From Ceratobasidium sp. AG-K (Eukaryota; Basidiomycota; Agaricomycetes; Cantharellales; Ceratobasidiaceae), in the NCBI GenBank assembly GCA_037039685.1, contig JAWNGF010000009.1, forward strand, positions 2,376,408-2,440,407: a DNA stretch of 64,000 bases. The letters are read 5' to 3'. This document shows, one piece after another, positions 11,435-22,420 of the stretch (the first letter of the stretch is position 1; each line of letters begins with the position of its first letter). Both the position numbers and the translations under genes were made by a program. The notes under the pieces were generated by a model. The model saw nothing but the letters and a program-made list of their open reading frames with translations. It was not told the origin of the DNA and searched no databases.

Positions 11435-12993
11435 TTCCTCAGCTTTGTGTCTATTCGGTTCTCCCTGTATTACTCAAACAAAAAATTTGTAATTTAAATA
11501 GTTAAGTGGCCCTGTCTTTATATCTTGGACTCTGGTGCGTATGCGTTACCAGATTCGGATAGCCAGGAGTTATTATGTCACATTCGTATACGGGCAGTAA
11601 TGTTTACAAAAGAAATTCGTCACAGGTGGAGAGCGTGGAGCAAGGGGTGTAAACACGTGAACTCATTCATCTCCAGGGAATGGAAAGATGGGAGAGCCGG
11701 GGCAAAGCGAGCCGGGAACCGAGGCGCCAGGTCGTGAGTAAGACTCACGGGTCGGGTGAGGTACCGAGCAGCGAAAAACTCAAAAGAGATTGGGCCGAGA
11801 CGAGAGAGCAGCTAGAAAAGCGAGACCCAGCGATTGGCATTATGATATTAGCAGGAAGACGGTTGCGTCCAGCCCTGCTCGTTCCAAAAGCAGGGGTTAT
11901 CTACGGCCTGCTTCCCTCAACATCTGGGTCATGGAATGATACATATTGTTGATGCGTTCCAATAGAAGCAAGATCCCCTGCGCATCGGATACCTCGAAGG
12001 ACATTTCATGGGCTCTGGGGTTGATACCCAGAGTGATCTACTCGTTCTCCATACCGTTCCGAGCCTGAGCCTTTCATGTCAGCCTGTCCAAGGAAGCCAC
12101 CAGACTTAGCTGCAGAGCGTTCATATCTCGGGAGAATGGCTCGCCCCTTGCGCGGAGGAAAGTTTGCACAGGCCACTCTGAACAAACACCTCTCTACTTG
12201 TGTGTTCGATGCGCTCGGAGGAGGCGACTATTGGCGTCCCTAATTAAATGGAGCCAACAAGGTCTGGGGGTTCATATTAGGGCCCACATAGGTCGGGTGG
12301 GTAAGGATGCACTTGAGGGGGCAGGCAAAGTGGTTGTGCTCAGATATCAGCAGAGGTATCGGGTAGCAGCTTTCGCGTACATAGTGTAGCGCCTGCCGCG
12401 GGCTACATGCTGGCTCTGTGCAATCTTGCACGCATATCGCCCGCGCCCCCTTCTGATCTCGTGCTACCAGAATAGCTGACCCTCCGCCCATTTCAATGGT
12501 CTTCCGTCAAAGCTGGGTGGTTCCTGGGTCAGCGTAAGGCGCATCAACTAGGTTTAGAGGAAGTGAGTGATACTCGGTTGATCATCTACACATGCCCTCC
12601 CGTAGCGGGGGAGCTAGCAGGTGCTTGAGCGAACTCACCATTCGCGAATGGTGTTCTTTCATCCAGATAAATATCTACGCGCTGATCCGCGGGACGATCA
12701 TGATCAAGGTAGCTTGTTCAGATATATAATTTGGTTCCATGTAGGGAGTAAAATGGTAGAACCGGGAAGTTGCGCGGTAAATACCGCGGTTGTGAGCCCA
12801 AAACGGTCGACACGGAATTATCACGTGATCACCCAACCGCGCAACACTCCCGCGGTAATTTTGGGCGGTTGATCCCGGTCATATCGTGTATTCGAGTTGA
12901 CAGATAATTTAATTACATATGATTTTCAATTATTTGGGCCACATCAGCCAGCCTTGGTAGCAGCGGTGTATCGTACCAGGACCCGATTGCCAT
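11435..12993. other. intergenic region, duplicated downstream block
   Basis: No gene is supported. Segments at about 11590-11710 and 12280-12720 are recognisably similar to 46360-46490 and 46930-47280 downstream of the paralogous LtrA gene, so this is the 3' flank of the segmental duplication. A GC-rich patch with CACGTG palindromes and inverted CGCGGT motifs lies at 12740-12870. Confidence 0.5.
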
Positions 12994-13560
12994 CTAGGCC
13001 TGGGATGAGTGAACGGACACACGGTGCTGAAGATTATTAATCACCAATCGCCCGCCCGAAAACACGCGCTCAGCATCGACGGAGGTCGCTTGAATAAGGA
13101 ACATGTCAGAGAGCATGTAAATATCGATATACCCTAGTACATACCTGGTGCAGACAAGTAGAAGAGCGCCATGTGAGCCACGCTTGGGCGCCGCTGATGC
13201 TGTGCCTCCCAGTATGGCAGGATACATCTGTAGTCAGCGATCACGTCCTCGGAGACAACGGCGCTATCGAGGTAAGCTTTGCTTGAGTCACAATCAAGCT
13301 GTGGTGGTGAGCAAGATGAGGACAAATGGCGCTGTGTCCATGTGCTACCACTGGCCTACAGATCAACTTTGAGATGAGGGGAGGTGCTAAAAATCTAGTA
13401 AATCCAGCGTACCTGAAGTCCCGCAACTGAATCAGTGGGTGGCCCAATTGGTTGAGATGATTGTTGTTCTTGTTAGGCTTGCCTTTGGAATGGTAGTGTT
13501 GCTCCAAGGCAGGCTTGTAATGTTCATACACGGGCAATCTCCACAACTGACGAGCAGTGT
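12994..13560 (-). pseudogene. hAT-family transposase C-terminal relic
   Basis: The minus strand encodes the end of a hAT transposase across three exons: about 13560-13414, 13355-13230 and on to 12994, with a recognisable intron just before ATSVDAERVFSGGRL. The order AYLDS...ILPYWEAQ...VAHMALFYLSAP then ATSVDAERVFS...NNLQHRVS matches the hAT C-terminal dimerisation domain. Nothing of the N-terminal zinc finger or DDE core lies next to it: the block is cut at 13582-13586 by the oldest LTR retrotransposon. The tail region appears intact in frame, so this may have been a working or domesticated gene before the insertion; by itself it is a fragment. Confidence 0.72.
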
Positions 13561-13586
13561 CTTGGAAGATCAGGAAGCCAGTTAGC

Positions 13587-13824
13587 TGTCCCGACTTGGG
13601 TCAATTAGGTATATAGAAAGTTAAGGGGTTTGACTTAAGCAAGTCTTAGAACCCAAGGAGTAGTGTTTAGTAAGAGGATTTGATTGTACAAGTCCTAGTG
13701 GAAAGGCAAATACATCACATGATACAAGTTAAGTGCCAGAGGACATTTGTACCAAAAAAGGAAAGTGTTCGGAAAAAAGATATAAAATCAGAATAAAATG
13801 TCTGAGCTTAGTCAGCTCATGACA
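13587..13824 (-). repeat. 3' LTR of outer family-1 element
   Basis: 238 bp, TG...CA ends, partner of 38889-39127. Relative to the 415-bp LTRs at 31854 and 38388 it lacks an internal 177 bp that contains the TATA box and predicted start site. The polypurine tract lies just inside, at 13827-13835 (minus strand). Confidence 0.9.
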
Positions 13825-13827
13825 TTA

Positions 13828-14346
13828 CCCCCCTTTTAAGGGCCTGGCATGGTGGGGTGGAGTTTGTGGAATTTATCAACTGCTCAGGAGCATTCTTGAG
13901 GTCCTCCTTTGTTTGCCAAGAATTGTCTGCATGAGAGTATCCCTTCCATTTGACGTAATAGTGAAGTTGACAGCAAATTTTCTTGGAATTGAGGATTTCT
14001 TCAACTTCCCACTCTTCTTCTCCTTCTTGCGTGACAATAGGGGGTGGTTGAGCGGGTTTGCAACCATGGGGATCAGAGTGAAACTTCTTGAGCAACATGA
14101 TATGGAAGACAGGATGGATCTTCAAGGACTTTGGTAGTTCCAGTTTAAAGGTGTGAGTCCCTATTTTTTCCAGTACTTTGTAGGGGCCTAAAACTTTGTG
14201 GGAGAGTTTTACTGAAGGTCTGTCTGTGGATATGTTTTGATGATTAAGCCAGACTTTATCTCCAGGGTTTATCTCTTCTGGTTCTTTGGCTCCCTTATCA
14301 AAGTAGTGTTTGTAGGATTGATTTGCTAGGATGAGAGTGGCTTTGA
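13828..14346 (-). pseudogene. pol 3' end of outer family-1 element (integrase C-terminus and chromodomain)
   Basis: Minus-strand sequence nearly identical in layout to 37870-38377 of the intact copy: the integrase C-terminal segment, the HPVFH...LLKKFHSDPHG motif and a chromodomain (EWEVEEILNSKK, YVKWKGYSHADNSW). It is cut at 14346 by the alpha LTR. The upstream 3.3 kb of pol (protease, RT, RNase H, most of integrase) is missing from the window, so this element has been internally deleted as well as interrupted. Confidence 0.85.
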
Positions 14347-14667
14347 TGTTGCAACCTGCTAATGCCTATGGTTGACAACTGCTAATGGCCTTTGAGATGT
14401 GGAACAATATGTGATAAGTCTTCTAAGACTCTATCACTAAAGTGGACAAACACTAGTCTTGTCAGTACAAGTCACTAGCTCCTAAGTCCAAGTGGCTGCG
14501 CAGACCAGCCAATGGAAAACAGCATGAGTCATATGACTCATGGTGACACATCATCCATACACCTTACTAAACAAGGGAGAGGGCTCAACAAAGGGAAAGG
14601 GCGCTTAAAGCGCTGGAACAAGCCACAAGTCCACAAACAGAGACAGAGGGAGGGATGGGTCACAACA
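14347..14667 (-). repeat. 3' LTR of element alpha
   Basis: 321 bp beginning TGTTGCAACC and ending CACAACA on the plus strand, followed inward by a pyrimidine-rich (minus polypurine) tract. It differs clearly from the LTRs at 17757, 21909, 28693 and 29159, so alpha belongs to a sister family. No partner LTR is present in the window. Confidence 0.75.
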
Positions 14668-14707
14668 TTGCCTCCCCACAAAGGCTAGTGTAGTGGAGCG
14701 CACTTGC

Positions 14708-17700
14708 CTATTTGCAGGCAACCCATTCCTTCAGCTCCAGCCATCCAACCCTTTCTGCCAGGGTGCGCATATCCACCTCAAGGACCTTGTTCATACAGTC
14801 CCACTTCTCTTGGTAGAGGTGGTCAAGTTCCTCCTGGTGCTGCTCTTGTAGGCGCTTGAGTTCCCTTGCCTCCCGTCTGGACCACTGTTCTTGCCTGTGA
14901 TTGAGCCATTTGTTGAGCTGCTTGACACTCCAGGCCCTGCACTGGACAAGGTGGTAAGCTTTGAGAACGTTGGCGTCGCAAGGCATTTGGTTGGCCAGGG
15001 GGTGTGGCTCCATGTTTGCAATGGTGTTCCCAATGTCGGCAATGAGGCCCTTGACGTTTTGCTTGGGCTTTGTCCCACGTGGCCTCCCATTCTTGTTCAA
15101 CTTGTTTAGCCTCCTTGTCGGTGATGTGAGGAGGGGTGGGGATGTCAAAGCCGCTTTCAGAGCTTGGAGGTGCAGGGGGAACCTTGACAACCTCTTCTTT
15201 GCAGTCTTCCATTGGCTGTCCTGCCAGGTTGACATGTCCACTTCTGTTGGCGCCTTTTGACCAGTCAATGGTATTGAAGAAGGGATTGTCTCTTGGGTAA
15301 GTTTTTGTGGGACCAGGTAGTTGTTCAAACTCACAGTTTGTTGGCCATCCTGTCTCAAAGTCTGTGGCACATGGGCGCCACCAAATTCCTTCTTTGTTGC
15401 AGTGTCCACCATTGTCAAGGGCAAGGCAAGGGTTGTTTTCTTGTTTGAACCACTTGTCCCCTTCCCATTTGAAACCGGTGTCACGGTTCCAGGCGTCTGC
15501 GCTTTTGAGGACAACGTCATGGACAGTGAGTCCAATACAACCACGGCAGTGGTAGTATTTGTTGCAACCAATGTTGGTGGGGTTGGAAGGCCAGAAGTTG
15601 GGGTGGCTGACCCAGAGAAGGGAGCCAAGGCAAGGGGTGATGAGGGACCTGCGCTGTTTGTCCCATTTGATGGTTGCCCTCTCCTGTAGGGGAATGTACC
15701 CCAATTGGATGCCTGGCTCAAGGACCTCAGCAAGAGCCTTGGCCTTGTTGAGAGACCAGGGAGCAGTGTCCTGGTTGTTGACGGCAAATTTGCCTGATCC
15801 GGCAAGCTTGAGGGCCTTTCCGTAGGCCCTAGCTTTCTTGTAGCTGGGGACCCGGGAGAAGGTGGAGGCGGCAGTGGTGCAAGCGGCAGGCATTGTTGGT
15901 TGAGTGGGGAAAAGTTTTTTGAGGTGGGGGAAGTGTTTTGCAGAGTACTGGTAGCAATTGGTTGAAAAGCTGGGATGATGATTTCTGCCGCTTTCCCCTT
16001 CATCCTTTTGTACCTTGGGGAGGTGAAATTTGGAGGAAGTGGGGTGGTGGGAAAGTTCTTCTGGAACTTTCTCATGACATGAGTCAGCTCGGCAAAGTTC
16101 TCCGCCGGTTCTTCTGTGTCTTCTAGTGGGCTGTAACCTTTCCATCTGATGCGGTATTTCAGCCCATCAGGGTCTTGATACCAATTCACAATTTTTTCGA
16201 CCTCATATTCCTCCTTGCCTTCCTCAGTCATGATTGGCGGAGGTTGGGGTTGATTTCATTGGAAGTCTAGGTCTTCAATGTAGGGGGTCAAAATGTTTCC
16301 ATGGAAGACGTTGTGAATGCGCATGGACTTTGGAAGATCAAGTTGGTAGGTGTGTGAAGAGATTTGTTTTTTCACAACAAAGGGGCCTGTTCTTTTGTCA
16401 TCAAGCTTCTTGCTTGGACGTCTTGTGGAAATATTGGTAGTCAGGAGCCAGACGTTGTCCCCTTCCTTGTATTGTACTTTTGGGGTCTCTTCCTTTGATT
16501 AGTGATATTCCATCAGGGCTTTTGTTTCCTCCCACACCTCCTCCATATCCCTTGTCCACTTGTCTCCTTCTGGGGAGCAAGTCACATAGTCCTCCATAGA
16601 CCATTTGGGAGTCATGCCGTGGATGACCTCAAAGGGGGATTTGTTTGTGACTTGGTTCTTGTGATTGTTGTGACAAAATTCCGCAATGGGTAACCATTTT
16701 GCCCAGTCATCCTGCTTGTAGTTTCCAAAGATGCGTAACCATCCTTCAAGCCACTGGTTTGTTCTTTCCACCAGGCCATCAGTTTCAGGGTGGAAGGCAG
16801 TAGAGAATGTCCCTTGGATTCCTAGCCGCTTGTAGACAGCTTCTAAGAAGTGTGATTTGAAGGTAGTTCCTCTATCTGAAACAGTGGTTTTGGGGAATCC
16901 ATGAAGACGCCATACTTCCTTCACAAAGATGTTGGCAAGATCTTTTGAGTTTGTGGATTCCTTGCAGGGGATGAAGTGTGCCATTCTGGAAAAGCGGTCC
17001 ATCACTACAAGGACGCTGTCAAACCCTTGTGATTTTGGTAGTTTCACAATAAAGTCATATGCAATATTTTCCCAAGGTTTCTCCAGGATGGGCAAGGGTT
17101 TGAGTGGTAGGTGTCCTTTGCTTCCCTTCCCCCTTTGGCACGCTTTGCAGCTATCAACATACTTGTTGACTTGGGCCTTCATGCCTGGCCAGTAGTAGTT
17201 TCTAGAGATGAGTTCTAGAGTCCTGGCTTGTCCTTGGTGACCTGCAATGGGCAAGTCATGGTAGAGTTTGAGAAGCTTCAGCTTGACGTCCTTTTTGTCA
17301 GGAACTACAATTCTTCCTTGATACCAGAGGAGATCTTTGCTCATTTTGTAGTCCTTGAACTGTTTTTTCACAGAGGGAGGTAGGTCTTCCCTCCCCTTGG
17401 TGCTTTTGATCAGGGTTTCCAGGCTTTTGTCTTCCTCTAGGGCTTCCTTGATTTCCGCAATAATGTTGTCACTCATCAGGGCTGAGAATCCCTTGAAGTT
17501 TTTGGCAGAGATCATCACTTGTTCTGCAGAGGCGATATCATTGTGATTGCTTCTTCTTGAGAGGATGTCCGGCTTTTCCAACATTTTGCCAGGTCTGTAG
17601 TGGATCTTGAAATTGTAGCTTGCCAGCATGAGAAGCCATCTGTTGTGTCTTTGATTGAAGGTGCTAGCCTTCTGCCAGTAAGTAAGGTTTTTGTGATCTG

Positions 17701-17756
17701 TGTAGATCACTACTGGTTCTTTTGTTCCCTCCAGGTGGATGCGCCAGTGTCGTAAT
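14708..17756 (-). pseudogene. alpha chromovirus pol, 5'-truncated and interrupted by stops
   Basis: Begins in the RNase H domain (RIHLEGTKEP, YTDHKNLTYWQ) because the beta element was inserted at 17757. Integrase follows with the zinc region (GHQGQARTLELISRNYYWPG...CQRGKG) and DDE residues in MDRFSRMAHFIP, SDRGTTFKS and the HPETDGLVERTNQ region, then a chromodomain (EEYEVEKIVNW, YRIRWKGYSP). Two in-frame stops break it: TAA at 16499-16501 and TGA at 16256-16258; the latter replaces Arg in the conserved RNQP motif, consistent with CGA to TGA. The pol frame then stays open for about 400 codons past the chromodomain, overlapping ORF3. Confidence 0.85.
14823..15893 (-). CDS. alpha ORF3, accessory ORF overlapping pol
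   Basis: A 357-codon frame beginning with the ATG at 15893, in the -1 frame relative to the alpha pol frame that runs through the same DNA. It shares the order of features of the beta and gamma ORF3 proteins: an N-terminal segment ending in APWSLNK-like text, then YHCRGCIGLTVHDVVL (compare VCRGCAAFQVSEVVLL in beta), then Trp-rich segments. Similarity to beta/gamma is low outside the CRGC region, and the C-terminal third becomes Gln/Arg-rich and may not be coding. No known domain recognised. Confidence 0.5.
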   Translation of the reverse strand: MPAACTTAASTFSRVPSYKKARAYGKALKLAGSGKFAVNNQDTAPWSLNKAKALAEVLEPGIQLGYIPLQERATIKWDKQRRSLITPCLGSLLWVSHPNFWPSNPTNIGCNKYYHCRGCIGLTVHDVVLKSADAWNRDTGFKWEGDKWFKQENNPCLALDNGGHCNKEGIWWRPCATDFETGWPTNCEFEQLPGPTKTYPRDNPFFNTIDWSKGANRSGHVNLAGQPMEDCKEEVVKVPPAPPSSESGFDIPTPPHITDKEAKQVEQEWEATWDKAQAKRQGPHCRHWEHHCKHGATPPGQPNALRRQRSQSLPPCPVQGLECQAAQQMAQSQARTVVQTGGKGTQAPTRAAPGGT

Positions 17757-18213
17757 TGTTGTAAGCTTCTTCTTGGTGGCTATGAGACAAGCCGCGACGG
17801 AGAGTGGACGGCACTAAGACCTAAGTGACCTCTTGAACCGCAACACACTTAAGCATCTGTAGGCTCTTGAGGGTAGGGGTGGTTCAAAGTGTCACTCAAA
17901 GGGGATGTTTTGACGAGACAAAACAAGCTGGGGTTTCCAGGCTTGTTGGTCCTCTATATATATTCACAAAGAGGCCAAGTCATACAAGGCGCAGCCACAT
18001 GAGTCAACGCAGTCAACCAGTCAGGAGTGTCCATGTGAGTCATGCTGTATGAACAGACATGACTCGTACAAAGCACAGCCGCGTTACACAATGTAACAGA
18101 ATAACCACAAGAAGGTGGCAACGCGGCAAACGGAAACGGAAACACAACAGAAAAGAAGGAAACAGGCGGGCGAGACAACAGGCAAGTCCGATGGAGTGAA
18201 CTGGCTCACGACA
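17757..18213 (-). repeat. 3' LTR of element beta
   Basis: 457 bp, TGTTGTAAGC... to ...CACGACA on the plus strand, polypurine tract at 18214-18230 (minus). It cuts the alpha RNase H coding region. More similar to the partial LTR at 29159-29575 than to the gamma LTRs. Confidence 0.88.
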
Positions 18214-18254
18214 TTACTCCCCCCTATGGGTCCATTTGGGGGACCTGAATGGAC

Positions 18255-19019
18255 TTACTGCACCGCGCAGTCCTTTCCTTTCCTCAGCATATATTCCTCC
18301 AGCCCTTCATCTTCCTCCAAGGTCAGGTCGATGGGATTGAACGCGGTGTTCCCCAGTTCGTCCGAGAACTTCTCCCATTCTTCCCATGTCTCCTCCCTTG
18401 TCCAGTTGGCCTTGGACCAGTCCAAAACCCTTTCCTGAGCCTCCACAAACTCCTTGTCCCATTGTCGCACGTCTGGCTCCGTCTCCTTCCATGCTGACAC
18501 GTCTGTTTCCTCCCACTTCCACCAGTTTGGCGCCCATTCGAACTTCTCCTTCTGGTACCTTCCCCTTTCCATCCTCCAGTCACTCAGGTCCCTCTCGTAG
18601 TTGGCGTCCCAGGCGTCGTTCCACCGAGGTCGCAGCGTTGGTTGCCTCCCGTCGTACCCTGGTACCCACTCGCTCGAGTATGCTCCTTCTTGTCCCCATT
18701 CAACGACTCCAAGCATATGGGTGGACAGTAGGACCACCTCCGACACTTGGAAGGCCGCGCATCCTCGACAGACGAAGATGTCTTTTCTTGTGAGCTGCAT
18801 TTTTGTTGGCCATTTTTTGCCGACCCACTGGAATTCGCCCAAGTCTGAGTGGAGAACGTCGTCCGACGCCCTAAAGTGCATTCTTCCTGAGCCTTGCTGG
18901 GACCTCTTGAAGACGTAGAGAGTGGCTCCAGCATCAAGGATCCTTGCCGTAGCAAACGCTGGTCCGTCCAGGACGCGGGTGAGGTTGTTGACAATGGTGG
19001 AGCGGGAGACAGCAGGCAT
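18255..19019 (-). CDS. beta ORF3, intact accessory ORF
   Basis: 254 aa from ATG at 19019, downstream of and overlapping the pol 3' end in the -1 frame, ending just before the polypurine tract. It has the same length as the gamma ORF3 and about 80% identity over the first 150 residues by eye, much more than the overlapping pol-frame extension. Features: N-terminal STIVNNL, GPAFATARILDAGATLYVF, a CRGC motif near residue 90, then YSSEWVPGYDGR and a C-terminal region rich in Trp, Glu and Asp with repeated W-x(n)-W spacing, and an acidic end. No signal peptide or membrane segment, so it is not a classical envelope protein. Function unknown; a nucleic-acid or assembly role is possible. Confidence 0.7.
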   Translation of the reverse strand: MPAVSRSTIVNNLTRVLDGPAFATARILDAGATLYVFKRSQQGSGRMHFRASDDVLHSDLGEFQWVGKKWPTKMQLTRKDIFVCRGCAAFQVSEVVLLSTHMLGVVEWGQEGAYSSEWVPGYDGRQPTLRPRWNDAWDANYERDLSDWRMERGRYQKEKFEWAPNWWKWEETDVSAWKETEPDVRQWDKEFVEAQERVLDWSKANWTREETWEEWEKFSDELGNTAFNPIDLTLEEDEGLEEYMLRKGKDCAVQ

Positions 19020-21908
19020 TGTGGAGAGCAGAGAAGATTTAGAGAGTTGAGCGAGGAATGAAGCTTGGAGTAGTTGCAAGTCTTGCAGATGTCGCTACTG
19101 ATTGTGCTCCCCTTTCCTTTTATCTTTTTCGGAACATAGTTAGAAGGTGTTGGAGCCTCGGGGTGTTGCTGTAGCAAGTCCTTGATGATCTTGGACAGGT
19201 GGCCAAAGTCTTCTGCCCTTTGTTCCGTGTCTTCTTCTTCCCCATAACCCTTCCATCTGACCCTGTAGAAGAGCCCATCCTTTGTTTTCTTCCAATCCAC
19301 AATTTTTTCTACTTTGTATTCCTCTTCACCTTCTTCTGTTATGATCGGTGGTGGTTGGGGTTGGTTTCGGCTGAATTCTGTGTCTTCTTTGTAAGGGCTG
19401 AGCAAATCGATGTGGAAAACAGGGTGCACCCTCATTGTTGCCAGCAAAGTGAGTTCATAAGCGTGTGACCCTATCTTTCGTTTCACAATAAACGGCCCGT
19501 GTTTCTTGTTATCCAGCTTCTTTGAGGGTCTTTTTGTTTGAATGTTCTTTCCCAAAAGCCATACTAGATCTCCTTCCTTGTACTCGTTTCTTGGCTCTTC
19601 TTCTGGGAGCCTTTGGCTTTCCATTGATGCAATTGCTTTGTCGTGGATTTTTCGCCATTTTTTCGTGATGTTGTTTGCTTCCGGAACCGCTGATTCTTCT
19701 GCAGAGACGTTCCATAGTGGTTCCCTGCCGTAGACAATTTCGAAAGGGGAACTACCCGTTACGCGATGCTTCTGTAGATTATAACTGAATTCCGCAGTTG
19801 GTAACAAGTCCGCCCAATCATCCTGTTGGTAGTTGACAAATGATCGTAGCCATCCTTCCATCCATTGATTTATTCTCTCTGTTATTCCATCCGTTTGGGG
19901 GTGGTAGGCAGTACTGAAACCTGGGCTAGTTCCAATTTTCTCATAAATGGCTTTCATAAGTTTGGAGTTGAAAGTAGTCCCCCTGTCTGAGATCGTGCTT
20001 TTTGGAAAGCCGTGTAGTTTCCAAACATTTGTGACAAAAAGGTTTGCAAGGTCGCTCGCCGTGTGAGATTCTTTGCAGGGTATGAAATGCGCCATTCTTG
20101 AGAATCGGTCCACCACAACTAAGATGCTATCTGCTCCTTTTGATTCTGGTAATTTCACTACAAAATCAAATGCTATGTCTTCCCATGGTCCTTTTGGAAT
20201 CCCTAGAGGCTTGATCGGAACTATTGATTTTGATCCCTTCGTCTGTTGGCAAGTCTCACAGGATTCCACGTATCTGTTTACGCTTTGCTTCATTCCCAGC
20301 CAGAAGTATCTTCTCGATATTAGTTCCAACGTTCTAGCTTGTCCTTGATGACCCGCGATTTTTGAGTCGTGGTGAACTCGCATGATGGCCAGCCTGGATT
20401 CCTTATCTTCTGGCACGTAAATCCTTCCCTTGAACCATAATAGTCCTTCCTTGAAATCATAATCTTTTGCACTGTGTTGTAGGGTTTTTGGTAGCGTTTC
20501 CCTCGATTTGCAAATTTCTTTGATTTGTGCCAATCCTTCGTCTGTTTCTTGTGCTTCCTTGATAGTTTCTATGATATCTGTGTCTACTTGTCCCATAAAC
20601 CCCTTGAACCTTTTGACAGCTATCATGACTTGTTCAGGTGTGGGGGTATCTTCATGGTCTGATCGTCTAGACAATAGGTCCGGTTTAGACAACAGGATTC
20701 CAGGGCGGTATATGATGTCAAAGTTATAGGAAGCAAGCAATTGGTGCCATCTTGCGTGTCGACGGTTGAAAGTCCTTGATTCCTTCCAGAACTGTAGGTT
20801 CCTATGATTGGTGTAGATGGTGATAGGGTCCTTTGTTCCTTCGAGGTATAGTCTCCAATGTGTTAAAGATTGTATAATTGCCATAAGTTCCTTATCGTGG
20901 ACGTCGTAGTTGAGTTGAGCCTCGTTGAAAGATTTTGAAAGATAAGCAATAGGGTGTAGGTAGCCATCATCTTGCCCTTGTGACAGGATTGCTCCCATCG
21001 CTACTCCACTTGCGTCTGTTTCCAAGAAAAAGGGTTTGTCCGGGTTTGGATGGCGTAGAGTAGGTTCCCTGCTGATTTCCGCTTTTAGGGATTCAAACGC
21101 TTCCTGCTGATCGTTTCCCCATTCCCATTTGTTGTCCTTTTTTGTTAAGGTTGTCAGGGGTTTTGCTAATCGGCTGAAATTCGGTACAAATCTTTGGTAG
21201 AAATTTGCGAATCCTAGGAACGCTTGGACCTGTTTGACTGTTCTTGGTTCCTTCCATTCCTTTATTGCCTTGACTTTTTCTTCCTCCATTGAGATACCAG
21301 AATCGCTGATTCCAAGTCCCGTATATGTCAATTTGGTGACAAAGAATTCGCATTTTGGAAGCTTTGCGAAAAGATTTTCCTCCAGTAAGATCCTTAGTAC
21401 TCTTCTGACATCCACCGTATGTTGGCTTCTGTCCTTAGAGAAGACTAAGATGTCGTCAATGTATACTATGACACAGACGTCGATAAGATCATGGAAAATG
21501 TGATTCATATATCTTTGGAAAATGGCGGGTGCGTTTTTTAGTCCAAAAGGCATGATGACGTATTCAAAGAGTCCTTCTTTTGTTCTGAAAGCTGTCTTCC
21601 ATTCGTCACCTTCTCTGATTCTGATATTGTTGAAACCCATGCACAGATCAATCTTGGAGAAAATTTTCGCGTCCTTGATTTTATCCAGGAGGTCTTCCAT
21701 TAGGGGCATTGGGAATCTGTCGTCCTTTGTAATGGCGTTTACTCCTCTGAGGTCTTGAACAAGTCGTAGTTGGCGAACTGCCCCTGGATTTTTTGGATCG
21801 ATCGGTTTTTTGACAAAGAAACAAGGTGATGCAATGGGTGATTTGCTTGGTCAAATCTTTCCCGCCGCAATTTCTTCATCCAGGTATTCTCTTAGTGCAA
21901 TAGATTCT
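18584..21908 (-). pseudogene. beta chromovirus pol, 5'-truncated
   Basis: Open from early reverse transcriptase to the chromodomain. RT shows SKIDLCMGFNNI, the LFEYVIMPFGLKNAP motif and YIDDILVFS; RNase H shows ETDASGVAMGAILSQ and DKELMAI; integrase shows GHQGQARTLELISRRYFW, VVDRFSRMAHFIP, SDRGTTFNS and HPQTDGITERINQ; chromodomain EEYKVEKIVDW...YRVRWKGYG. One in-frame TGA at 21851-21853 replaces the Arg of the GKIRPSKSP motif. Everything upstream (gag, protease, first part of RT) is missing because gamma sits at 21909. The frame stays open about 150 codons past the chromodomain, over ORF3. Confidence 0.9.
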
Positions 21909-22375
21909 TGTTGTAAGCTTCTTCTTGGTGGCTATGAGACAAGCCGCGAGGGAGAGTGGACGGTACTAAGACCTAAGTGACCTCTTGAACCGCAACACAC
22001 TTAAGCGTCTGTAGGCTCTTGAGGGTAGGGGTGGTTCAAAGCGTCACTCAGAAGGGATGTTTTGACGAGACAAAACAAGCTGGGGTTACCAGGCTTGTTG
22101 GTCCTCTATATATATACAGAAAGTGACTGAGTCAAACAAGACGCAGCCACACGAGTCATACATACAAGCCAGTCAGGAGTGTCCATGTGAGTCATGCTGT
22201 ATGAACAGACATGACTCGTACAAAGCACAGTCGCATTACACAGTGTAACACATAACCACAAGAAGGTGGCAACGCGACAGGAAAGAGAACAAGGGAAGAA
22301 ACACAAACACGTACATATACATAGGAAAAGGATGAGACTTAGGTGAGTCCGATGGCGGGGGCATGGCTCACGGCA
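21909..22375 (-). repeat. 3' LTR of element gamma
   Basis: 467 bp, partner of 28693-29158. The pair differs by five substitutions, every one at a CpG, and one 1-bp indel. Polypurine tract just inside at 22376-22391 (minus). Inserted in beta RT coding sequence. Confidence 0.92.
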
Positions 22376-22420
22376 TTACTCCCCCCTTAAGGTCCTTGAG
22401 GGGAACCTGAAGGGGCCTAT

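Noticed and set aside
12740..12870. Possible MITE with CACGTG palindrome and inverted CGCGGT motifs
   Set aside because: No clear terminal inverted repeats or target duplication; similarity to 39600-39660 and 40060-40090 is limited to short motifs.
14708..16231. 500-codon minus-strand frame after the alpha chromodomain as a separate protein
   Set aside because: It is the pol frame running on past the chromodomain; low-complexity Pro/Thr/Ser text and weak conservation against beta and gamma suggest it stays open because ORF3 overlaps it.
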